Shown here in pieces: positions 1-6,791 of a stretch of 12,398 nt of DNA. The notes beneath the pieces are model-generated. The model was given only the letters and a program-made list of their open reading frames with translations, had not been told where the DNA came from and made no database searches. Position 1 is the first letter of the stretch; every line of letters starts with the position of its first letter. This stretch comes from an uncultured Alphaproteobacteria bacterium (GTDB lineage: Bacteria; Pseudomonadota; Alphaproteobacteria; CALKHQ01), in assembly GCA_937988735.1 (NCBI GenBank), contig CALKHQ010000023.1, forward strand, positions 1-12,398, in the 5' to 3' direction. The position numbers were made by a program, and so were the translations under genes.

Positions 1-11
1 GGAGGTCGGCG

Positions 12-31
12 CGCCCCGACGGCGCGGGGCG
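12..31 (-). terminator. GC-rich hairpin just after pseC (possible weak terminator)
   Basis: A perfect 7-bp stem (CGCCCCG paired with CGGGGCG) with a 6-nt loop begins 8 nt after the pseC stop codon on the minus strand. No T-rich tract follows it before the window edge, so it is not a convincing intrinsic terminator. In DNA this GC-rich such stems also arise by chance. It could instead be an intercistronic hairpin if the gene run continues past the left edge. Confidence 0.2.
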
Positions 32-39
32 GACGGCGG

Positions 40-1317
40 TCAGGGGCGTGGCCGGCACAGGATCTCTTCGAGCGCCGCCGCCACCCGGTCCACGTCCGCG
101 TCGTCCATCGCCGGGAACAGGGGCAGCGAGAGCGCGCTGCGGTAGTAGGCGTCGGCGCCGTCCAGCCGCAGGTCGCCGTAGCGGCGGCGGTAGTAGGGCT
201 GGCGGTGCAGCGGCAGGTAGTGGACCTGGGTGCCGATGCCGCGCTCCGTCAGCGCGCGCATCACGGCCGCACGGTCGCGGCCGGCGCGCGCATAGTCGAT
301 GTGCGCGACGTAGAGATGCCAGGCCGGGCTGCCCGGAACCTTCGGCATGGCCGCGACCACGGGCGCCAGCGGGGCGAGCGCGGCGTCGTAGCGCGCGACC
401 AGCGCCGCCCGCCGCCGGACGAACCGCTCCAGCTTCGCGAGCTGGCTCGCGCCGAGCGCGGCGTGGATGTCGGACAGCCGGTAGTTCAGCCCCGGCTCGT
501 GCATCTCGTAGTACCAGGGATTGGCGCTGCCGTCGGCGGCGGTTGCCTGCGCCGTCTCGGTGAACTGCGCGGGGTCGCGCACCATGCCGTGGCTGCGCAG
601 CAGGCGCAGCCGGGCGGCCAGCGCGTCGTCGGGCGTGGTGACCATGCCGCCCTCGCCGCAGGCGATGGTCTTGACCGGGTGGAAGGAGAAGGCCGCCATC
701 CCGCCGCGGCTGCCGACCGCGCCGCCGTCGGCGTAGCGGCCGCCGACCGCGTGGCAGGCGTCCTCCACCACGGCGATCCCGCGCTCCGCCGCCCACCCCT
801 CGATCGCGGCCATGTCGCAGCACTGGCCGTTGAGATGCACCGGGAACACCGCCCGCACCGCCCGGCGCCGGTCCGCGTCCAGCCCGTCCCACGCCGCCTG
901 CAGCGTCGCCGGGGTCATCAGCCCTGTCCGCGGGTCCACGTCGGCAAAGACGATCTCGGCGCCGGCGAGCCGCGGCGCGTTGGCGGTGGCGAGGAAGGTG
1001 ACCGCGGGCACGATCGCGATGTCCCCCGGCCCCAGCCCCAGCGCCAGCGCGGCGAGGTGCAGCGCGGCGGTCCCGTTGGCGCAGCTCACCGCGTGGCGCG
1101 CGCCGGCGGCGGCGGCGAAGGCGGTCTCGAACCGCTCGACCGCCGGCCCGGTGGTCAGCCAGTCGCTGCGCAGCACGTCGGCGACGGCGCGGACGTCGTC
1201 CTCGTCGATCGCCTGGCGGCCGTAGGGAAGGAAGCGGCTAATGGGTCGGGCCCAGCTCGGCCAGCATGGCGGACAGCCGGTCGGCGTCCAGCCATTCGTC
1301 GTTGCTGTCGCTGGCAT
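40..1317 (-). CDS. pseC: PseC-like UDP-4-amino-4,6-dideoxy-sugar aminotransferase
   Basis: This is a PLP-dependent aminotransferase of the DegT/DnrJ/EryC1 family. It most likely transaminates the 4-keto product of PseB to UDP-4-amino-4,6-dideoxy-N-acetyl-AltNAc in cytoplasmic pseudaminic acid synthesis. The family core begins SRFLPYGRQAIDEDD, matching the (M)IPYGRQ-type N-terminus of PseC proteins. Numbering from that core, ANGTAALH is at 55-62, VVEDACHAVG (PLP-pyridine Asp161) at 158-167, and the Schiff-base Lys191 lies in SFHPVKTIACGEGG. The core is 400 residues, normal or slightly long for the family. The start is unresolved. The bounds use the only ATG in frame (1317), which overlaps pseB by 80 nt, adds 25 unfamiliar residues and has no visible ribosome site. 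The conserved core begins exactly at an ATT (1242-1240) overlapping the pseB TAG stop. PseC follows PseB directly, as in many Pse loci. Confidence 0.9.
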   Translation of the reverse strand: MPATATTNGWTPTGCPPCWPSWARPISRFLPYGRQAIDEDDVRAVADVLRSDWLTTGPAVERFETAFAAAAGARHAVSCANGTAALHLAALALGLGPGDIAIVPAVTFLATANAPRLAGAEIVFADVDPRTGLMTPATLQAAWDGLDADRRRAVRAVFPVHLNGQCCDMAAIEGWAAERGIAVVEDACHAVGGRYADGGAVGSRGGMAAFSFHPVKTIACGEGGMVTTPDDALAARLRLLRSHGMVRDPAQFTETAQATAADGSANPWYYEMHEPGLNYRLSDIHAALGASQLAKLERFVRRRAALVARYDAALAPLAPVVAAMPKVPGSPAWHLYVAHIDYARAGRDRAAVMRALTERGIGTQVHYLPLHRQPYYRRRYGDLRLDGADAYYRSALSLPLFPAMDDADVDRVAAALEEILCRPRP

Positions 1318-2275
1318 AGATGAAGCCGTCGGGCACGGGCCGGTCGTCCGGCCGCACCATGCTGTCGCCCCGCCACTGCGAGAAGGTGGGCAGGATCACG
1401 TAGCGGTCGCCGCGGTCCACCGTCACCCGCGCGTCGTCGGCGGAGATCATCGCCTCGTGCAGCTTCTCGCCCGGACGGATGCCGACGACGTGCTGCGGCA
1501 GGTCCGGGGCCATGGCGCGGGCCAGCTCGGTGACCAGCATGCTCGGGATCTTCGGCACGAAGATCTCGCCGCCCTCCATCATCTCCAGCGACGACAGCAC
1601 GAAGTTCACGCCCTGGGAGAGGGTGATCCAGAACCGGGTCATCCGCGGGTCGGTGATCGGCAGGCTGGGCGCGCCCTCGGCGATCAGCTTGCGGAAGAAG
1701 GGGACGACGCTGCCGCGCGAGCCGAGCACGTTGCCGTAGCGGACGACGGCGAAGCGGGTACCGCCGCTGCCCGACAGGTTGTTGGCGGCGACGAAGATCT
1801 TGTCGGAGGCGAGCTTGCTCGCGCCGTAGAGGTTGATCGGGTTGACCGCCTTGTCGGTCGAGAGCGCCACCACCTTCTTCACTCCGGCGCGGATCGCGGC
1901 CTGGACCACGTTCTCCGCGCCCAGCACGTTGGTGTTGATGCACTCGAACGGGTTGTATTCCGCCGCCGGCACGTGCTTCAGCGCCGCGGCGTGGACGACG
2001 ATGTCGATGTCGCGCAGCGCCATCTCCAGCCGGCCGCGGTCGCGCACGTCGCCGATGAAGAAGCGCAGCGGCCCGCGCCCCTCCGTCTGCGCGCCCAGCG
2101 CGTTCGCCATCTCGTACTGCTTCAGCTCGTCGCGGGAGAACACGACCAGCCGCCGCGGGCGGTAGCGGTCGAGCACGGCGCGGACGAAGGCGTTGCCGAA
2201 CGAGCCGGTGCCGCCGGTGACGAGGATGTTCGTGCCGTCGAGGCTGGGGAGAGGCGAGGTGAAGTCGCGCATCAT
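1238..2275 (-). CDS. pseB: PseB-like UDP-GlcNAc 4,6-dehydratase (inverting)
   Basis: This is an extended short-chain dehydrogenase/reductase of the polysaccharide-biosynthesis CapD/PseB group, 345 residues, the usual PseB length. PseB performs C6 dehydration and C5 inversion of UDP-GlcNAc using bound NADP, the first step to pseudaminic acid. The Rossmann motif GGTGSFG is at 21-27. The active-site stretch STDKAVNPINLYGASK has the PseB-type Asp141 and Lys142 followed by YxxxK (Tyr150, Lys154). A further hallmark is FSRDELKQYEM at 46-56. Two ATG codons are adjacent (2275 and 2272). A GGA lies 3 nt before the first and 6 nt before the second, so either may be used. The gene starts 23 nt after the ABC exporter stop and runs into pseC. 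Being followed by a PseC-type aminotransferase supports pseudaminic acid over a capsule-type CapD role. Confidence 0.92.
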   Translation of the reverse strand: MMRDFTSPLPSLDGTNILVTGGTGSFGNAFVRAVLDRYRPRRLVVFSRDELKQYEMANALGAQTEGRGPLRFFIGDVRDRGRLEMALRDIDIVVHAAALKHVPAAEYNPFECINTNVLGAENVVQAAIRAGVKKVVALSTDKAVNPINLYGASKLASDKIFVAANNLSGSGGTRFAVVRYGNVLGSRGSVVPFFRKLIAEGAPSLPITDPRMTRFWITLSQGVNFVLSSLEMMEGGEIFVPKIPSMLVTELARAMAPDLPQHVVGIRPGEKLHEAMISADDARVTVDRGDRYVILPTFSQWRGDSMVRPDDRPVPDGFIYASDSNDEWLDADRLSAMLAELGPTH

Positions 2276-2298
2276 GGTTCCGGCGTTGCGATCCGAGG

Positions 2299-4125
2299 CT
2301 ATTGCGCTGCCAGCCGCTCGGCCGCCTGCAGGTCGCCGCCCTGCTTGACGAAGGCCTCGGCGTACCAGCCGCCGGCGCCGAGCAGGTCTTCGTGCCGGCC
2401 CTCGTCCACGACCCGGCCGCCTTCCATCACCACGATCTTGTCGGCCAGGGTCACCGTCGACAGGCGGTGCGCAATCACGATCACCGTGATCGAGGTATGG
2501 TTGCGGATCCGTAAAAGCGCGTCGCGGAACAGCGCCTCGGAGTCCGCGTCGAGGTTGCTGGTCGGCTCGTCCAGCAGCAGGATCGGCGCCTGGGCGACCA
2601 GCGCGCGGGCGAGGTCGAGCCGCTGGCGCTGGCCGCCGGAAAGCCGGCCGCCGCCTTCGCCGGCGAGCGTCGCATAGCCCTCCGGCAGCGCTTCGATGAA
2701 CCCGGCCGCATTCGCCAGCCCGGCTGCGCGCCGGACCTCCTCCTCGGTGGCGTCCGGCTTGCCGTAGCGGATGTGCTCGATCAGCGGCACGTTGAACACC
2801 TGCGGCGACTGCGGCGCATAGGCGATGCCGCGGCGCAGGCTCGCCAGGTTGAATTCGGCGATGTCGGTGCCGTCGGCCAGGATGCGGCCGGCGGTCGGCC
2901 GCCGCAGCCGCGGGATCAGGTCGAACAGGGTGGACTTGCCGGCCCCGGACGGCCCGACGATGGCGGTGAGGCCGCCGGCCGGCACGGTCAGCGTGACCCG
3001 GTCGAGCACCGGATGGTCGGGGCGCGACGGGTAGGCGAAGCTCACCCCCTCGAAGCGCAGGCCTTCGGCAAGGCCGGGGAACGGGCGGGTGCCGCCCGGC
3101 ACTTCCCGCGCCGCCTCCATCTCCTCCAGCCGCTCGGCGACGTGACGGAACGAGGCCTCGGTGCCGCGCATGGTCTGGCGGGTGCGCGCGGTCTCCTTCA
3201 GCACGGGCAGCAGCCGCATCACCAGCAGCAGGAACAGCCCGACATATTCCAGCGGCATCGCGAACACGGAGACGCTGACGTAGAACACCAGCAGCGCCGC
3301 GCCGACCACGATCGGCTCGACGATGATCTCCAGGTTCGCGAGCAGGTTGAAGATCCGCACCATCCGGCTGCGCTGCCGGTCGGTGAGGCGGGCCATCTCG
3401 CGCGCCTCCACCGCCTCGGTGCCGGCGAGCCGGATCAGGCGGGCGAGCTTCAGCCGCTCGACGAGGAAGGCGGAGGTGTTGCGGTTCGCCTCGACGATCT
3501 CGCGGCTCACCACCACGGTCTTCTTGAGCTGGCCGCGCATCGCCACCGCCGCGACGCCGAAGACGACCATCGCCACCGCGGTCAGCGCCGCGGCCACCGC
3601 CAGCATCACGGCAAGATAGGCGGCGAAGATCACCGCAAGCCCGGTCAGCATCACGCCGCTGAACAGGTACTGGACCGCGCGGTCCAGCTCGGTCGTCAGG
3701 TCGTTCACCACCCGGCCGGGGCTCTGGGCGTCGTGATAGGCGGCGTCGGCGCGGACATAGGCGGCGAAGCCGCGCGCCCGGTTCTGCGCCAGCAGGCCCT
3801 CGCGGATCCGCACCTGGTGGCGCAGGCGGAGGAAGACAAAGCCCTGGCGCAGCAGCAGTGCCACCATGCTCGCACCCAGCAGGGTTTCCAGCGACAGCGG
3901 GATGCCGGTGACCGCGCTTGCCTCGGCTAGGATGGCCCACAGCCGCTGCTGCGCCACCAGCCCGGCGACATCGCCGCCCGCCTGGACGTACTGCACGACC
4001 GGCACGAGGGCAGCGAGGCCGGCCAGCTCCATCGCCGTGCCGCCGAGCTGGAACAGCAGCAGCATGACGATTCCGCGCGGCGGCAGGCCGAGCCGCCCCG
4101 CGTCGCGGAACAGGCGCCGGGTCAC
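2299..4125 (-). CDS. ABC exporter with fused membrane and ATPase domains (MsbA/PglK-like)
   Basis: This 608-residue half-transporter has a membrane domain (about 20-305, predicted helices near 18-46, 82-100, 155-197 and 262-307) fused to a nucleotide-binding domain (about 355-600). ATPase motifs are complete: Walker A GPSGAGKST at 391-399, Q-loop Gln439 in YAPQSPQ, signature LSGGQ at 495-499, Walker B ILLLDE at 515-520, D-loop SNLD at 523-526, and switch His553 in IAHRLST. Such half-transporters dimerise in the inner membrane; relatives flip lipid A core (MsbA) or undecaprenyl-linked oligosaccharides (PglK). Lying between nucleotide-sugar genes, it is inferred to export a lipid-linked glycan or glycolipid carrying the sugar made here. 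Its GTG start overlaps the preceding stop as GTGA, pointing to translational coupling. Peptide or drug export cannot be excluded from sequence alone. Confidence 0.88.
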   Translation of the reverse strand: MTRRLFRDAGRLGLPPRGIVMLLLFQLGGTAMELAGLAALVPVVQYVQAGGDVAGLVAQQRLWAILAEASAVTGIPLSLETLLGASMVALLLRQGFVFLRLRHQVRIREGLLAQNRARGFAAYVRADAAYHDAQSPGRVVNDLTTELDRAVQYLFSGVMLTGLAVIFAAYLAVMLAVAAALTAVAMVVFGVAAVAMRGQLKKTVVVSREIVEANRNTSAFLVERLKLARLIRLAGTEAVEAREMARLTDRQRSRMVRIFNLLANLEIIVEPIVVGAALLVFYVSVSVFAMPLEYVGLFLLLVMRLLPVLKETARTRQTMRGTEASFRHVAERLEEMEAAREVPGGTRPFPGLAEGLRFEGVSFAYPSRPDHPVLDRVTLTVPAGGLTAIVGPSGAGKSTLFDLIPRLRRPTAGRILADGTDIAEFNLASLRRGIAYAPQSPQVFNVPLIEHIRYGKPDATEEEVRRAAGLANAAGFIEALPEGYATLAGEGGGRLSGGQRQRLDLARALVAQAPILLLDEPTSNLDADSEALFRDALLRIRNHTSITVIVIAHRLSTVTLADKIVVMEGGRVVDEGRHEDLLGAGGWYAEAFVKQGGDLQAAERLAAQ

Positions 4126-5189
4126 TTCGCGTCGCCCGGCGGCGCGGCGCTGCTGTGCAGCCGGTCGGCCGCGTCGAGGTCGTCCGGGCGGCCGACGTCC
4201 ACCCAGTATTCGTGGATCGGGAACAGGCCGATCTTCAGCCCGATCTCCCGCGCCCGGTTCAGCACCTCTGGCATGTCGGTCGGTTCGCCCGGCCGCACCA
4301 GCGCGGTCAGCGGCGGGGTCAGGTAGTAGATGCCGGCAGCGATGAAGTGCGAGATGCGCGGCTTTTCCTCGATGCCGGCGAACAGCCCGTCCGGGCCGTA
4401 GCGGACGACGCCGAACGGGATCTCGACGTGATGCGGCGTCACCGCGACGGTGGCGTCGAGCGCGTGGCGGTGATGGAACTCGCACAGTGCCCCGATGTCC
4501 ACCCGGGTCAGCAGGTCGCCGTTCACCACCAGCACCGGCCGGCCCTTCTGCTCGTCGGGCAGGAGGTCGAGCGCCCCAGCGGTGCCCAGCCGCTTCTGCT
4601 CGCGCAGCGGGATGGTCTGGGCGATGCTGAGGCGCCGGGCGAGGAAGTCCTCGATCTGCTCGGCGAGGTAGTTCACCGAGACGAAGATGCGGCGGACGCC
4701 GGCCTGCTCCAGGTTGGTGAGCACGTGGTCGAGGATCGGCCGTCCGCCCACCGGCAGCAGCGGCTTCGGTGTCGTCTTCGTCCGCTCGCCGAGCCGCGTG
4801 CCGAGCCCGCCCGCCATCACCAGCGCGGTCTCGATCGTGCGGTTCGAGCGGCCGTAGAGGATCTCGACGACGCGGCCGTCCCCGTCGAGCAGCGGCAGGA
4901 AGGGAATGGTGCTGCCCAGCGTCTCGAGCAGGCGCGCGTTCTCGCGGTCGGCGCCGACGCGGCCGTAGCGCGGAGTGGGGAACATGCACTGGCCGGCGGG
5001 CGTGTCGAGGCTGGATCCGTGCAGCATCGCGCGCCGGATGTCGCCGTCGGTGATCGTGCCCAGCAGCCGCCGCTCCGAATCGACGACGATCTGGAACAGG
5101 TAGGGCGACGAGTCGATGCGCGCGAGCACCTGGCTGAGCGGCGTGTCCACGCCGCACATCAGGGCGTCGAGCTCGGTCAGCCGGATCAA
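4122..5189 (-). CDS. ptmE: CBS-domain sugar-1-phosphate nucleotidyltransferase (PtmE-like)
   Basis: This 355-residue protein joins an N-terminal CBS pair (about 1-112, with the characteristic LLGTITDGDIRRAML at 42-56) to a nucleotidyltransferase domain (about 121-345). The catalytic domain has AGGLGTRL at 126-133, TTPKPLLPVGG at 139-149, GTAGAL at 202-207, VVNGD with metal-binding Asp225, IEEKP at 273-277 and a closing EYWVDVGRPDDL. The architecture matches Campylobacter PtmE, the glucosamine-1-phosphate guanylyltransferase that starts the GDP route to legionaminic acid; GDP specificity here is inferred. The TTG start was chosen because it overlaps the upstream stop as TTGA and has GGGGGA about 6 nt upstream. 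An ATG 30 nt downstream would trim the first CBS strand. The protein could instead use another sugar-1-phosphate or nucleotide. Confidence 0.85.
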   Translation of the reverse strand: MIRLTELDALMCGVDTPLSQVLARIDSSPYLFQIVVDSERRLLGTITDGDIRRAMLHGSSLDTPAGQCMFPTPRYGRVGADRENARLLETLGSTIPFLPLLDGDGRVVEILYGRSNRTIETALVMAGGLGTRLGERTKTTPKPLLPVGGRPILDHVLTNLEQAGVRRIFVSVNYLAEQIEDFLARRLSIAQTIPLREQKRLGTAGALDLLPDEQKGRPVLVVNGDLLTRVDIGALCEFHHRHALDATVAVTPHHVEIPFGVVRYGPDGLFAGIEEKPRISHFIAAGIYYLTPPLTALVRPGEPTDMPEVLNRAREIGLKIGLFPIHEYWVDVGRPDDLDAADRLHSSAAPPGDAK

Positions 5190-5857
5190 GCGGTCCCCCG
5201 CGCCAGGATGGTTTCCGCCAGCATCCAGTCCTGGATGTCGTCCACATCCACCGACTCCGCCGCCGGCATCTCCAGCGGATAGGTGTGCGGCGGGACGAAG
5301 CTGCGGTGATGGCGCAGCGCCCGGGTGCGGATGGCGTACACCGCGCCGTTGAGCCTGTAGATCGGCCCCTGGTGGTGCATCCGCACCGGCGTCAGCCCGT
5401 GGTCCGACCGCACCATCAGATACTCGGACGAAGGCGCGGCCTGGGTCACGCCCACCACCGCGTCGAAGGCCTCGTTGCCGTTCAGCAGCTCCACCGCGGC
5501 CGCCAGCCGCTCCGGCCGGCGCAGCGGCGAGGTGACCTGCACCAGCAGCGTGACCTCCGGGTCCGTGCCCCGGTCGTCGCGGAACCACTCCAGCGCGTGC
5601 AGCACCGCGTCCACCGTGGACGCGCGGTCGTCGGCCAGCGCGGCGGGGCGCAGGAACGGCGCCGACCAGCCCAGCCGCCGGCCCGCCTCTGCAAGTTCCG
5701 GGCTGTCGGTGGTCAGCAGCACCGTCGCCGACAGCCCCGACTCCGCGATCTGCCGCGCTGTCCGCTCCAGCAGCGTCTGCCCCAGCAGCGGCCGCACATG
5801 CTTGTCCGGCAACCGCTTCGACCCGGCTCGCACCGGCACGACGATCAGAAGGGGCAT
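5186..5857 (-). CDS. CMP-nonulosonic acid cytidylyltransferase (NeuA/PseF/LegF family)
   Basis: This 223-residue protein belongs to the acylneuraminate cytidylyltransferase family, which activates sialic-acid-like sugars with CTP to their CMP form in the cytoplasm. The nucleotide-binding motif RAGSKRLPDK is at 10-19 (the family form is ARxGSKxxPxKN). QVTSPLR is at 107-113, NGAVYA at 170-175, and the C-terminal acidic motif ESVDVDDIQDW at 201-211 matches the family's xDIDxxxD metal and sugar site. The start MPLLIVVPVRAGSK is placed by family alignment; longer reading adds low-quality sequence. No strong ribosome site is visible. It is the first gene after the 271-nt gap and overlaps the PtmE-like gene by 4 nt. 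Sequence reading does not decide whether the substrate is pseudaminic, legionaminic or another ulosonic acid. Confidence 0.87.
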   Translation of the reverse strand: MPLLIVVPVRAGSKRLPDKHVRPLLGQTLLERTARQIAESGLSATVLLTTDSPELAEAGRRLGWSAPFLRPAALADDRASTVDAVLHALEWFRDDRGTDPEVTLLVQVTSPLRRPERLAAAVELLNGNEAFDAVVGVTQAAPSSEYLMVRSDHGLTPVRMHHQGPIYRLNGAVYAIRTRALRHHRSFVPPHTYPLEMPAAESVDVDDIQDWMLAETILARGTA

Positions 5858-6128
5858 GGCAGAGCCCGAAAGGCTGGTGACGGGCGCAGGGAAGAAGGCG
5901 TGCACGGCGGGTATGTCCTGGCAGTGGTCGGCAGGGCCAGCGACGGCAGGGGTGACCGGAAGGGCATAGCGGCGGCCGTCACCAAAGGCAAACTGCACGG
6001 GAAAGGTTGCCCAGCCATTGCCATGGGTCGGCCGGTGGTTGCAGCCGTGGCGCCGGATTCGGGAGTCCGTCGGGAGGCGGCCCGATCCTGCGCGTCAGGG
6101 GAAGCCGCGCGCAATCCGGATGCACCCG
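5858..6128. other. 271-nt non-coding gap inside the minus-strand gene run
   Basis: This is the only sizeable gap between consecutive minus-strand genes, separating the HisH-like gene from the cytidylyltransferase. Open frames across it read as compositionally poor, Ala/Pro/Arg-rich peptides with no family resemblance. I see no convincing terminator hairpin. On the minus strand a weak TTTGCC, 18 nt, TATGCC arrangement near 5970-5993 is only marginally promoter-like. The length suggests that an independent promoter for the downstream half (cytidylyltransferase to pseC) could lie here, but nothing proves it. Confidence 0.4.
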
Positions 6129-6791
6129 TCATGGTCGGGCCGGCCGGGAGGCTTCCGTCGCCGCGGGAGCGAACGCGAGGAAGCGCCGGAGCAGGTGCAG
6201 ACCGGCCGGTCCGCTCTTCTCCGGGTGGAACTGCACGCCGACGATGTTCTGCCGGTGGACGGCGACCGGGATCTCGCGGCCGTTGACGGCGATGGTCGCG
6301 GCGACATGCGCCGGGTCGTCCGCCATCGGCGCGTAGGAGTGGACGAAGTACATCATCACGCCGTCGGGAAGGTCGCCCAGCACCGGGGCGCCCGGGCGGA
6401 CGGCCAGCCGCCGCCAGCCGACGTTGGGAATGCGGATCGCCTCCGGATCGCCCGGCTGCGGCGCGGGCAGGCGGGCGACGGTGCCGGGGATCAGGTCGAG
6501 GCCCTCGTGGGCGCCGAACTCCTCGCCGCGGGAGAGCAGGAGCTGGCAGCCGACGCAGATGCCGAGGATCGGCACGCCGCGCGCGGCCGCCTCCTTCAGC
6601 GGCCCGACCAGCCCACGCTGGCGCAGGCCCTCCATCGCGTCGCCGAAGGCGCCGACGCCGGGGAACACGATCCGCTCCGCCGCGGCCACCCGCGCCGGGT
6701 CGCCGGAGACCTCGAAGTCGGCGCCGACGTGGCGCAGCGCCTCGCCGAGGCTGAACAGGTTGCCGCGGCCGTAGTCGAGGACGAGGATCAT
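6129..6791 (-). CDS. hisH: HisH-like glutamine amidotransferase (WbuY-type, sugar amidation)
   Basis: This 220-residue class I glutamine amidotransferase has the HisH fold. It hydrolyses glutamine and passes ammonia to its HisF-like partner. The N-terminus MILVLDYGRGNLFSL is typical, and the oxyanion region PGVGAFGDAM is at 44-53. The catalytic triad is intact: Cys79 in GICVGCQ, and His189 and Glu191 in QFHPEKSG. The nucleophile elbow has Cys82 where Met is common (GICLGMQ), an unusual but non-catalytic change. Its ATG overlaps the HisF-like stop as ATGA, so the pair is coupled. In glycan loci such pairs (WbuY/WbuZ, HisH2/HisF2) supply ammonia for converting an N-acetyl to an acetimidoyl group on a sugar, rather than making histidine. 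The symbol hisH denotes homology only. Confidence 0.88.
   Translation of the reverse strand: MILVLDYGRGNLFSLGEALRHVGADFEVSGDPARVAAAERIVFPGVGAFGDAMEGLRQRGLVGPLKEAAARGVPILGICVGCQLLLSRGEEFGAHEGLDLIPGTVARLPAPQPGDPEAIRIPNVGWRRLAVRPGAPVLGDLPDGVMMYFVHSYAPMADDPAHVAATIAVNGREIPVAVHRQNIVGVQFHPEKSGPAGLHLLRRFLAFAPAATEASRPARP

Noticed and set aside
1241..2677. Long plus-strand open frames antisense to the minus-strand genes, such as 1241-2677 and 9980-11350
   Set aside because: They are His/Arg/Ala-rich mirror frames expected in very GC-rich DNA and match no family, while the opposite strand encodes complete conserved enzymes.
5845..6132. A 95-residue minus-strand open frame spanning the gap before the cytidylyltransferase
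   Set aside because: It is low-complexity, has no ribosome site or recognisable motif, and overlaps the start of the cytidylyltransferase in another frame.
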